This document shows, in pieces, positions 34,991 to 44,075 of a stretch of DNA of 59,465 bases (position 1 is the stretch's first letter; each line of letters begins with the position of its first letter). The stretch lies in the NCBI RefSeq assembly GCF_000496695.1, contig NZ_BAUJ01000016.1:1-59465 (forward strand). The letters run 5' to 3'. The translations under genes were made by a program, and so were the position numbers. The notes under the pieces are model-generated. The model was not told where the DNA came from, made no database searches, and saw only the letters and a list, made by a program, of their open reading frames with translations. This stretch comes from Vibrio halioticoli NBRC 102217 (GTDB lineage Bacteria; Pseudomonadota; Gammaproteobacteria; Enterobacterales; Vibrionaceae).

Positions 34991-36425
34991 ATGGAACAAG
35001 ATAACTATGAAATAATCCCACCTAACGCTGCGATTTTATTGCAGTCTCTGCGAGGCATGGGTTATACAACTGAAACTGCAATAGCAGATGTTGTTGATAA
35101 CAGCATTACTTCTGGTGCGGGAAATATTGATATAAATCTATACTGGGATAGCGATAAATCTTATCTAACTATCCTAGATGATGGGTGTGGGATGGATTAT
35201 GATCGGCTATTACAAGCAATGCGTCTTGGTGACAAAACCTCAAAAAGTAGACGTTTAGACGATCTGGGTAGGTTTGGCCTTGGAATGAAAACAGCGTCAT
35301 TTTCCCCAATGCCGAAGCTTAACTGTATCATCTAAAATGAATAAGAATGATTTTAACTGCTTACGTTGGGACCTTGACGAATTGAGCAATAGATCTGATG
35401 GTGCATGGGTTTTATTAAGAGGGTGTATCTCTGGTGATGAAGATAAGCAAAAACAATTAAAAAAACAAAGGCAAGGAACACTTGTTGTTTGGGATAAACT
35501 GGACAAGTTGTTTTCAACAGATATGAGTGAGCAACGTCTTTTTGAGATATTAGATGTTCTTGAAGATCACCTTTCAATGGTGTTTCATTTATTTATTGAA
35601 GAAGACGGGCTCAATCTTACGTTGAATGGGAAAAGGATTAAAGCCAGAGATCCATTCTTGACTGGCCATCCAGCTAAGATATTTGATTCATCTTCTCAAA
35701 AGCTTCCTTTCGCACAGGGTGAGAGATTGAATGTCCATGTTTTACCTGACTTTGAGCAATTGGATGAATCAGAGATTAAATCATTGGAGGGGACTAAGGG
35801 ATTACTTGCTCAGCAAGGTTTTTATATCTATCGCAATCGACGTATTTTAGTTGCTGGAGATTGGCTGGGGCTATTTCGTCGTGATCCGAAAAATAATGCT
35901 GTACGCATTAAAGTTGAAATTACGAGTAGTCAAGATGATACTTGGCAGATTGATATTCTTAAATCTAAGGCTACCGCGCCACCTCATTTAAGAGGTATTT
36001 TGAGCACTTATGCAAAAAATGCGATACAGCGTCTCGATGTAGTAAACCCAAAGCGAATTAGGCGATCTCAGAGTGAAAATAAAGAGGGGGACCTTTGGCA
36101 CATTAAAGAAAACGGTGATTTTAAAATCAATCGTTTATATCCCGTTATATCTGTTCTATTAGATAATTCTGACATCAAAAAAGAACTTGAAGTCTGCTTA
36201 AGGCTTTTAGAGGGGAACCCCCCTGTGCGGGAAATTTGGGCGGATGATCCAGAACCAAAGAGACATAGCGAGTATGAACAAGAACGGTTGATTCCGATGT
36301 TACAAACCGTCTATCAACAAATGATTACAGGCATGAACATGAGCAAAAACGAAGCTATTCGTCGTCTAAAAATTACCGAGCCGTTTAAATATCACATAAA
36401 CTTAATTGACGAATTGGAGCTTTAA
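34991..36425 (+). pseudogene. MORC/MutL-type GHKL ATPase, frameshifted
   Basis: ATPase of the GHKL superfamily like those found in MORC- and MutL-related restriction systems. The N-terminal 100 residues show the N box (IADVVDNS), the G1 box (ILDDGCGMD) and the G2 box (GRFGLGMKTASF). At 35304-35307 a run of four C shifts the frame, and the first frame stops at 35335. Reading with one C fewer gives FSQCRSLTVSSK and joins directly to the frame that runs to 36425, restoring one protein of about 477 residues. The second part holds the transducer-like region (FYIYRNRRILVAGDWLGLF). As read, the ATPase is interrupted: a real mutation, a sequence error at the C run, or a switch. The gene ends 2 bases before the Z1 gene. 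Confidence 0.85.
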
Positions 36426-36427
36426 AT

Positions 36428-39199
36428 ATGAATTCAATTCAGCAGAACTTACTGACCGTTGCTCAAGTTTTTTTGAATATGGCTACGGAGCAAGGTATCG
36501 AAATAACACCGGACTTAATCGCTCAAAACGTTGATATAGCATCAGCAAATATGCCTGCTATAAATCGTGAAGATAAAGAGACTGTCATAAACGAACTTAT
36601 TCGTAGGTCTTCGGCTTGGATGGAGAAAGATAAGGTTATTTCTGATGAAACTAATCATGTCGCTTGGTTAAATACCGAGCGTAAAAATGATTGGCGATAT
36701 TGGCCTCGTTACAAGCAATTGATTTCTGAGAAGCTACCCGATGCGGCTGTTTCTGGCCTAGATGAGTCAACTGATAACATTTTAGGCTTGCTTGAAGATC
36801 CTAAGCGTACAGGGAACTGGGATCGAAGAGGTATGGTTGTTGGGCATGTTCAATCAGGCAAAACTGGGCATTACACTGGGCTTATTAACAAAGGTGCTGA
36901 TGCAGGATACAAAATTATCATTGTGCTCGCTGGCCTTCATAACAATCTTCGGGCACAGACTCAAATGCGCTTAGATGAAGGTTTTCTGGGGTATGAAACG
37001 AGTCCAGAAACAATAGACAAGAGACGTTTAATAGGAGTTGGGCGAATAGATACTGATTCAAGTATCCGGCCTAATACAGCTACTCATAGACTGGAAAATG
37101 GAGACTTTAATAAACGTACGAGTAGTAATTTGAATGTTGCTCCAGAGGAGCGACCGTGGTTATTTGTTATCAAGAAAAATAAGTCGGTACTCGAAGGTTT
37201 ACTTGAGTGGATTCAGAAAAATGTCGCTTATAATGTCAACTATAACGCCAAGAAACCAGTGCTTAATTCGGTACACAATTTACCACTACTATTAATTGAT
37301 GATGAAGCCGATAATGCATCGATTGATACAAATGATGTGGATTCTGAAGATTTAGAGCACAACCCAACAGCAATTAATAGTGGGATTCGAAAGATCTTAA
37401 ATTCTTTTGATAAAAGTGCCTACGTTGCGTACACAGCGACTCCCTTTGCTAATGTATTCATTAATGAAAAAAGCAAGACGAAACTTGAAGGGGAAGATTT
37501 ATTCCCATCTGCGTTTATTGTGAACCTTTCGGCACCTTCTAACTATATGGGACCGGATAAGATTTTTTTTGATGAAACAAAAGAAGAAAATAAAAATAAA
37601 AGGAATATTAGGCGTGTAGTTAATGATCATTATGATTTTTCTTTAAAAGATGGTTGGTTGCCACCCTCTCATAAGTCACATCATCAGATAGATGATTATT
37701 TACCTATATCTTTAAAAGAAGCAATACATAGCTTTATTTTGACAACGGCTTTGAGAGATATTAGAGGACAAGGTGATAAGCATGCATCAATGCTTGTTCA
37801 TGTAACTAGATTTACAAATGTTCAAAATCAAGTAAAGGAACTTATAGTTAAGCATATCAAACATATAAGACAAAATGTTGAGCGTAAGTTAGGGAGCCAC
37901 AGAGATATCTTTAATGAATTTAAAAACGTTTATAATACGGAATTCTGTGAATCAAATGATTTTGGCCGAATTGGGTGGGTAGAATTAGAGAATGCCATTA
38001 CAAAATCAGTCCTTGATATTCAGGTTAAGGAAATCAATGGTACAGCTAAAGATGCATTGGATTATTCAGATTCAAATATCCCACAAAAGGTTATAGCGAT
38101 TGGTGGTGATAAGCTTGCCCGAGGCTTAACTTTGGAAGGGCTCACGACTAGCTATTTTCTGAGAAGTTCAAAAATGTATGACACTTTAATGCAGATGGGG
38201 CGCTGGTTCGGATATCGCGATGGCTTTGATGATATTTGTAGGATTTATACCACTGAAGAGTTGATTGAATGGTATGAACATATAGCAACAGCTGCCACAG
38301 AACTACGTGAAGAATTTGATTTAATGGCTAGACAAGGTTCAACACCTAAAGATTTTGGTCTTAAAGTATGCTCTCATCCCACGTTACTTGTTACATCGCG
38401 GTTAAAGATGAGAAGCTCAGAGACCCTGCGTTTGTCGTTCAGTGGCACAACAGCAGAGACTGTGACCTACTTTAAACATAACATATCAAATATAAAGTCA
38501 AACTTTGATGCTTTTAATCAGCTCGTTGGCAACTTGAATTTGTCTCGAGCAAGTAACTTGTTATTGCCTAATAACCTGAGTCGTTCAAGTGGGAAGTTTT
38601 GGTCAGATGTCGATTACAAGTATGTAACAGAATTTCTTAGTGCTTACAAAACTCACCCTGATGCTGTGAAAATTGATAGTCGTATTATGACTAAATTTAT
38701 TCAAGATGTGGTAAGTACTCATGATGAATTGAATTCTTGGGACGTAGCTTTGATTGGGGGCAATGGAGAAAAGTTCAAAAATATAAATGGTATGAGCTAT
38801 ATAGTGCGTACCAAAAACCGTGCGGTTCAACCTGATTCAGATAAGATTGATATAGGTTCAGTGACGTCTGGCAGCTTTGAACTTTATGGGTTGAGTGACG
38901 ATGACTATAAATTTGCGATGGAGCAAACAATGCTCGCTTTTAAAGACGCACAGGGTACGGATCCTGACTTTGAAAAGAAAATGCCGAAAGAGCCTAAAGG
39001 TATACATATACGGCAGGCTAAAGGACGACGTAAAGATGCCAAAGGACTTTTGTTGTTGTACGGATTTGTACATGAGGACGATGTTAGTAATATAGATATG
39101 CCTCAAATTGGTTTTGCAATAAGTTTTCCTACAAGTCAAAGTAATATAAAAGGGACAGAATATCGTGTTAATAACATTTATCAGGATAATGAGTTTTGA
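36428..39199 (+). CDS. Z1-domain helicase-like ATPase
   Basis: Large superfamily-2-like NTPase found in MORC-linked restriction systems. 923 residues. Walker A is GHVQSGKT (about residues 138-145), Walker B is LLLIDDEADN (about 288-297), motif III-like AYTATPFANV follows, and the C-terminal helicase part has GGDKLARGLTLEGL and LMQMGRWFGYRDGFDD (arginine finger region). The sequence around these motifs is that of the Z1 family. The start at 36428 has GGAGC upstream, and the stop overlaps the TTG start of the next gene by 4 bases. It probably moves along or remodels DNA once the ATPase or recognition proteins mark a target. Confidence 0.88.
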   Translation: MNSIQQNLLTVAQVFLNMATEQGIEITPDLIAQNVDIASANMPAINREDKETVINELIRRSSAWMEKDKVISDETNHVAWLNTERKNDWRYWPRYKQLISEKLPDAAVSGLDESTDNILGLLEDPKRTGNWDRRGMVVGHVQSGKTGHYTGLINKGADAGYKIIIVLAGLHNNLRAQTQMRLDEGFLGYETSPETIDKRRLIGVGRIDTDSSIRPNTATHRLENGDFNKRTSSNLNVAPEERPWLFVIKKNKSVLEGLLEWIQKNVAYNVNYNAKKPVLNSVHNLPLLLIDDEADNASIDTNDVDSEDLEHNPTAINSGIRKILNSFDKSAYVAYTATPFANVFINEKSKTKLEGEDLFPSAFIVNLSAPSNYMGPDKIFFDETKEENKNKRNIRRVVNDHYDFSLKDGWLPPSHKSHHQIDDYLPISLKEAIHSFILTTALRDIRGQGDKHASMLVHVTRFTNVQNQVKELIVKHIKHIRQNVERKLGSHRDIFNEFKNVYNTEFCESNDFGRIGWVELENAITKSVLDIQVKEINGTAKDALDYSDSNIPQKVIAIGGDKLARGLTLEGLTTSYFLRSSKMYDTLMQMGRWFGYRDGFDDICRIYTTEELIEWYEHIATAATELREEFDLMARQGSTPKDFGLKVCSHPTLLVTSRLKMRSSETLRLSFSGTTAETVTYFKHNISNIKSNFDAFNQLVGNLNLSRASNLLLPNNLSRSSGKFWSDVDYKYVTEFLSAYKTHPDAVKIDSRIMTKFIQDVVSTHDELNSWDVALIGGNGEKFKNINGMSYIVRTKNRAVQPDSDKIDIGSVTSGSFELYGLSDDDYKFAMEQTMLAFKDAQGTDPDFEKKMPKEPKGIHIRQAKGRRKDAKGLLLLYGFVHEDDVSNIDMPQIGFAISFPTSQSNIKGTEYRVNNIYQDNEF

Positions 39200-40173
39200 C
39201 CAAAGACTACGGACTAAAACGTGCATGGCAAGTACATGCAAAAACAAATATTGAACTAGATGCGGTTTGCTATCGTTCAATTTTGATACATAGTTCTGGG
39301 GAAACTAAGTATTATGCGACAATGCAGTTTCCTGAGAAACTTGAAGCACTTAGCATTCAATTACCTCGATTCTCGAAATTTAAAGAAATTGACGCCAAGG
39401 GATTTGCAGTAGAACGAGTAGAGTCTGATGTGGGAGAAACTATTTCTATTGTTCGTAAAAGTTCGGGAAACTCAGATATCTTCCATAAGATTTGCTTAGA
39501 CTTACTTGAATTGTTAAATACGTTTCATGAGAAGATAACTGATACTTATATCTTAAATCGTATCCATAGTTGGGTACAGTTTATGGATAAGTCTAGACTA
39601 AGTATGTCAAAGTCGGCTGAGTTAGGTTTATATGGTGAGGTTGCGATTGTTCGCACTTTACTTGAGTCTGGTGTTCCAGGAAAAGACATTTTGCAGGCTT
39701 GGGTTGGCCCTGAAAGGGGGTTGCATGATTTTGTTTTTCCTAAGATAGAAATAGAAGTAAAAACTACAGCTAAGGAATCATCTAGCTGTAAGATCAGCTC
39801 ACTTGATCAACTTGATAATAGTTCGAACTCCAATTTATTTTTAAGTTTAGTCAAGTTGGTAGAATCACCAGATGGCTTAATTCTTCCTGACTATGTGGAG
39901 GATACGAAAAAGTTGTTTGGATCTAACGAAGATAAATTATCGTTTGAAGCTAAGCTCATGCTTGTTGGGTTCCACTCAAACCTAAACAAAGAGTTTGAGA
40001 CCCAATATTCTATTTCTGGAGCATTCAACTATTTGGTGGATGACGAATTTCCAAGGCTCACACCTGCAAAGGTTCCTATAGCTATTACGCATGTGAGCTA
40101 TGATGTTAACCTAGAAGACACGAAACAAAATTCAGAACTTTATGATCAAATTCGGGATATGATATGGAATTAA
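39196..40173 (+). CDS. PD-(D/E)XK motif protein (DUF4420-like)
   Basis: 325 residues, probable nuclease. Residues about 144-192 show the PD-(D/E)XK pattern: Glu in GLYGEVAIV, Asp in GLHDFVF and ExK in EIEVKTT. The framing RGLHDFVFPKIEIEVKTT is characteristic of this family. The start is TTG at 39196, overlapping the Z1 stop, with AGGATAATGAG as a ribosome site; an ATG start would lose conserved sequence. It overlaps the next gene by 10 bases. It is the likely DNA-cutting subunit that works with the Z1 protein. Confidence 0.8.
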   Translation: MTKDYGLKRAWQVHAKTNIELDAVCYRSILIHSSGETKYYATMQFPEKLEALSIQLPRFSKFKEIDAKGFAVERVESDVGETISIVRKSSGNSDIFHKICLDLLELLNTFHEKITDTYILNRIHSWVQFMDKSRLSMSKSAELGLYGEVAIVRTLLESGVPGKDILQAWVGPERGLHDFVFPKIEIEVKTTAKESSSCKISSLDQLDNSSNSNLFLSLVKLVESPDGLILPDYVEDTKKLFGSNEDKLSFEAKLMLVGFHSNLNKEFETQYSISGAFNYLVDDEFPRLTPAKVPIAITHVSYDVNLEDTKQNSELYDQIRDMIWN

Positions 40174-41957
40174 TAGAATTTCTAGATAAGTTACGCCAAG
40201 ATATCAAAGATCAATTTCAAAGTCAGCTGACAGGCGATCCATTCAATGCACCTTATGAAGAAGCTATTTTCGTAAAAACAATGGTAGAACATATGGCTGA
40301 AGTTGGAATGACTTACGATTCTCCTCAGTTTTTAAATTATAAAGCTAAAATTGGCAATGCAAACATTCGTGTTAGCGCTTATTCCTTTTCCGAAGATAAT
40401 GAAGAATTGGATGTTTTTGTTAGCCTCTATCAAGAGGTGTCAGAAATAACGCCTCTGAATAATACTGAAATTACAAAATCTCTTCAGAATTGTTATAAGT
40501 TTTTAACTTTAGCGGCTACTGGAAAGTTAGAAGGAAAGTTGCCTGCTAATTCGGATGTATTACGCTTTTCTGAAATTATTAAGCAGAAATTCTATAGGTT
40601 AGATCAAATTAGAATCTATTTAATCACTGACTGCGTTGCTAAAAATAGAGAGTTTAAACCTAAAGAGCATGATGGAAAAACAATTAAGCTAGAAGTCATG
40701 GATTTAGAACGCCTCTTCAATCATTGGCAGTCGGGTAAGCCAAGAGATGAGCTAATAGTCAACTTTACGCAAGCGTGGAATGAGCCTCTGCCCTGCGTAT
40801 GGGTTCCGGGGCAAGCAACAGATTATGATTATGCGATGACTGCCATCCCAGGTGATGTACTTAGGTATCTATATGAAAGATACGGGGCTCGTATATTGGA
40901 AGCCAACGTGCGTTCTTTTCTAAATCAAACAGGTAAGGTTAATAAAGGGATTCGAGATACACTTCGCTCCAACCCTGAGCATTTCATGGCATATAACAAT
41001 GGCATTGTGATAGTAGCAGATGAAATTAGTATCGAAGCAGGTTCAACTGGGATTCCTGGTATAGGAATGCTCAAAGGTATGCAAATTGTAAATGGTGGGC
41101 AAACTACAGCTTCTATATTTTTCACAAAGAAAAAGTTTAAAGATACAGATCTTACTAATGTTAGAGTGCCTGCGAAGATCATAGTATTGAATAAAGCGAA
41201 CGATAATGATGAACAAGAACTAGTTGCTAATATTGCAAAATATGCAAATAGCCAAAATGCTGTTAGTCAATCTGATTTGGCTGCAAATAGCCCATTCCAT
41301 CTAGCTCTTGAAAAACTATCAAATTCAACATATTTGGAAGACGGCATGAGTCGCTGGTTTTATGAGCGTTCACGTGGGAGCTATAACGTAATGCTGGAAC
41401 GAGAAGGTAAAACACCTGCAGGCATTAAAAAGCTTAAGAGATTAATTCCTCCAGCACAGAAGATTACCAAAACTGATATGGTTAAGTATGTTATGACTTG
41501 GGATATGAAACCTGACTGGGTTAGTAAAGGTGGTCAAACAGCATTTTCAGAATTTATGAAGGACTACAGCCCGAAGCAAGGAGAGTCACTTAAAGAGCCA
41601 GATCAAACTAACTATAAAGAAATGATTGCTAAAGCTATCCTATTCAAAGAAACGACTAAGCTAACTAGGCCTTTGTTTAATGGTTATTGGGCGAATATAA
41701 ATACCTATACCTTAGCGTGCTTGTCGAAGCATTATGGGCAAAATATAGATTTACAAATGATTTGGAAAAATCAAGCTTCATCTGAAGGACTCAAGTCATT
41801 AATCAAAAAGTATGCTGAGCAAGTCAATTTTTATTTGTTGAAAACTGGAGGTAATAAAAATATCGCTCAATGGGCAAAGCAATCAGATTGTAAAGAAACT
41901 ATACTTTCCAGTGTAAAAAAAGTAACTAATACTGGTTTTATTCCGGAACTGTCTTAG
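40164..41957 (+). CDS. AIPR-family (abortive infection phage resistance) protein
   Basis: 597 residues with the AIPR family pattern: IRDTLRSNPEHFMAYNNGIV, then GMQIVNGGQTTASIFF, and VPAKIIVLN further on. The family is linked to abortive infection and is frequent in Z1-containing systems; its biochemical role is not settled. The gene starts inside the previous one and is the last of the tightly packed set 33018-41957. Beyond it the operon is interrupted by a 60-base palindrome at 41988. Confidence 0.85.
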   Translation: MELIEFLDKLRQDIKDQFQSQLTGDPFNAPYEEAIFVKTMVEHMAEVGMTYDSPQFLNYKAKIGNANIRVSAYSFSEDNEELDVFVSLYQEVSEITPLNNTEITKSLQNCYKFLTLAATGKLEGKLPANSDVLRFSEIIKQKFYRLDQIRIYLITDCVAKNREFKPKEHDGKTIKLEVMDLERLFNHWQSGKPRDELIVNFTQAWNEPLPCVWVPGQATDYDYAMTAIPGDVLRYLYERYGARILEANVRSFLNQTGKVNKGIRDTLRSNPEHFMAYNNGIVIVADEISIEAGSTGIPGIGMLKGMQIVNGGQTTASIFFTKKKFKDTDLTNVRVPAKIIVLNKANDNDEQELVANIAKYANSQNAVSQSDLAANSPFHLALEKLSNSTYLEDGMSRWFYERSRGSYNVMLEREGKTPAGIKKLKRLIPPAQKITKTDMVKYVMTWDMKPDWVSKGGQTAFSEFMKDYSPKQGESLKEPDQTNYKEMIAKAILFKETTKLTRPLFNGYWANINTYTLACLSKHYGQNIDLQMIWKNQASSEGLKSLIKKYAEQVNFYLLKTGGNKNIAQWAKQSDCKETILSSVKKVTNTGFIPELS

Positions 41958-41987
41958 TTCAACTAGATTTGATACTTCAATTTTAAA

Positions 41988-42047
41988 GTAAACGCTCAAT
42001 AAACCAGTGAAGCTCTATTGAGCTTCACTGGTTTATTGAGCGTTTAC
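41988..42047. repeat. Long perfect palindrome made of two IS66 terminal repeats
   Basis: Two 28-base arms (41988-42015 and 42020-42047) are exact inverse copies around a TATT loop. Each arm begins GTAAACGCTCAATAAA at its outer end, which is the right terminal repeat of the IS66 element at 45492-49209 (one mismatch against 49182-49209). It may be a remnant or mini-element. It can also act as a strong terminator after the AIPR gene. Confidence 0.75.
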
Positions 42048-42253
42048 GTAACCCGAATAACCGGATAAAAATGCTTGTGTAACCATCTCCCTAAACTAGA
42101 ACTCTTCCGTTTAATGGTCTTCAAATTATAAAATAAGTTATACGAGTTTTGGTGAATGAAGTTATTGATGGGAAGTAAATTATATAAATAAGCTGATGAA
42201 GAGTGTATAATTAAGTTTTACAAAGTTATTTGTTTGATATTGATATTTATTAA

Positions 42254-43666
42254 TTGCAGGTATCAGGAGTAAATGTGGCAGATATTATTTGGAATAAGTT
42301 TTCAAAAGAAGAAAGAGACGAGTATATTCAATATTTGAAAATCTTTGGAGCTTTGAGCGGTTTATTTAAAGACATCAAAGAAGGGAAAAATTCTCGCAAA
42401 CCATATTTATATTATAGAAATCAGGAACAGTTGTTCATAAAAGTTTTTACTGTTCATGATTTAACAAGAAAAGATAGCGCTTTTGATGCATTTGCGGAAT
42501 GGGAAAATGACAGAGTAGGAATCGGACTTAAAACTTGGATACATTCAGCCGACGATACATATCAAAAAGTAGCTGAATTCAATAGACTCGCTCCAAAAAT
42601 TATATCTCCATTAATCGAGAGTGGCGAGCCTGAAGAAGTTATAAAGAAGGTCGCAGAGTTTAGAAATGAACGAATAATGCTAGACAAACGTTTATATAGG
42701 ACAAATAGAGATATATATCATTATATTACTCGAGATGATAATGTCATGAATATCGTAGAGTCTTCATACGAATTAATTGATATCGGGAGCATCGAGCTTA
42801 TTAAGAATGACAAGAAATCCTATGAATTTAAAGATAAGAATAATAGATACAAATTTTACGTAAGTAAAAGTGTACTTCAGAAAAAGTTTGATGCTTCACA
42901 AGGTGAAATCATACATAGTATTGATATCAAACAGTTTGATGATCCTTTTGAACTAATTAAGCTGATTCAGCTTCCTGATATTCCTATTGATCATAAGAAT
43001 CCTAAGACTCTTATGATAGCTGAAACTAAGAAAGAGTATCTTACTAAACAACCTATGATTGCTTCCTTAGAAGAAATATACCTTCCCCTTTATATTGATA
43101 GTAAAGAAGACAGATATGTATCTTGTCGTTCAGGAATAAATATAAGGCACTCTAAACCTAAAAATAAAAATACAGATAAACCTCGTCCTGAATTTGAAGT
43201 CGAGATTAGAGTTAGCCGTTGGATACATCATATTTTTCCTGAGTTTTTTGGTTTAGATTGGAGTGATAATGAGTCACTAAGAAAATCAATACAAGACAGT
43301 GATTTTGACTTGGCTCTTCCAGACGGAAGAATATTAAGAGGAAGAATAAAGCAAGGTAAAGGGAAAAGTCTGCAGACCAAACCACAGGGTGCACTGGGTG
43401 AATGGATACTAAAAGATGTACTGGGGTTAAAAAATAGAGAAGTAGCAACTTTGGAATTACTAGATGAACTTGGTATAGATAGTTTAAAGGTTACAAAAGA
43501 GAACAATAAGTGTTTTAGGATAACAGTCGCTGAAACAGGAGCTTATGAAAAATTTAAGTTGGATAATGCAAAGAACATAGAAAAATCCGGACTTAAAGGC
43601 AATCAGAAACCAAAGTTCAGGAAACAATTGGTAGAGGAGCTTGAGATAGCAGACGATGAAGGTTAA
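42254..43666 (+). CDS. Probable restriction endonuclease with B3-like recognition domain
   Basis: 470 residues. The N-terminal part has the pattern VFTVHDLTRKDSAFDAFAEW and GIGLKTWIH followed by KVAEFN, which I read as a nuclease core (Asp, then Gly-x-Lys) of restriction-enzyme type; this is an inference. The C-terminal part (about 290-435) is B3-like: RSGIN, FEVEIRVSRWIHH, FDLALPDGRIL and ALGEWILKDVLGL. It matches the orphan protein at 32274 along the last 70 residues (FDL-LP-G, Q---K-L, P--ALG-WIL-D-L-L, E--TL--L, G-DS-KV-K). GTG or ATG near 42254 has AGG upstream. The methyltransferase gene lies downstream, beyond an IS remnant, so the two may be a cognate pair. Confidence 0.6.
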   Translation: MQVSGVNVADIIWNKFSKEERDEYIQYLKIFGALSGLFKDIKEGKNSRKPYLYYRNQEQLFIKVFTVHDLTRKDSAFDAFAEWENDRVGIGLKTWIHSADDTYQKVAEFNRLAPKIISPLIESGEPEEVIKKVAEFRNERIMLDKRLYRTNRDIYHYITRDDNVMNIVESSYELIDIGSIELIKNDKKSYEFKDKNNRYKFYVSKSVLQKKFDASQGEIIHSIDIKQFDDPFELIKLIQLPDIPIDHKNPKTLMIAETKKEYLTKQPMIASLEEIYLPLYIDSKEDRYVSCRSGINIRHSKPKNKNTDKPRPEFEVEIRVSRWIHHIFPEFFGLDWSDNESLRKSIQDSDFDLALPDGRILRGRIKQGKGKSLQTKPQGALGEWILKDVLGLKNREVATLELLDELGIDSLKVTKENNKCFRITVAETGAYEKFKLDNAKNIEKSGLKGNQKPKFRKQLVEELEIADDEG

Positions 43667-44075
43667 TACGGGTATAGATATGAACCGAGGCTGTACCAGA
43701 TTCTGTGTAATTACCATATTAGTTAATGTGTTTTTGGAGACGATCCTCGAACTCGATAATAAACCGACTCATAGCCTGACGCCAGTTTGAATGGGCATCA
43801 TCTGTATTAGGTCAGACTAGATCTGACACTTCAATTTGAAAAATTGAGAGTTACCCACTTTGATTAAAGTACTTGAAATTTCAATAGCTACTGTGCGCAG
43901 TATCAACAAGGTTAAGTATTCAATCAGCATAATTACTCTTGCTACTACAGCCTCAATTGGTAAGATGTGTCTAGTATGTATGAATGTCCAGTAATCTATA
44001 TACTAATATAGAAGTACTTATCCTATGGGTGGTCGCACAGTACGGACAAATAGACGATGAATTCAAAGAATAACG
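43667..44075. other. Intergenic region with IS debris
   Basis: It holds the IS256-like 3' end at 43687-43810. The rest (43811-44075) shows no gene. The stretch from about 43816 (GACTAGATCTGACACTTCAA) resembles the one at 41961-41985 behind the AIPR gene, suggesting another shared remnant. A weak ribosome site (AAAGAA) lies before the methyltransferase. Confidence 0.45.
43687..43810 (-). mobile_element. IS256-like element remnant, 3' end
   Basis: The outer end reads GAGGCTGTACCAGATTCTGT, the same terminal repeat as at 45406 and 53504. Behind it, on the minus strand, a frame ending at 43719 reads NWRQAMSRFIIEFEDRL, the typical C-terminus of IS256/mutator-type transposases. Only about 30 codons remain. 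Confidence 0.6.

Noticed and set aside
35300..35310. Programmed ribosomal frameshift at TTTTCCCC
   Set aside because: A +1 shift would be required; no stop codon in the slip site or stimulating structure is evident, so a mutation or sequence error is more likely.
35337..36425. Separate 362-residue gene
   Set aside because: Its start has no ribosome site and it is the direct continuation of the GHKL ATPase once one C is removed at 35304-35307.
38858..39280. 140-codon minus-strand frame inside the Z1 and PD-(D/E)XK genes
   Set aside because: Fully covered by two well-supported genes on the plus strand; no motif.
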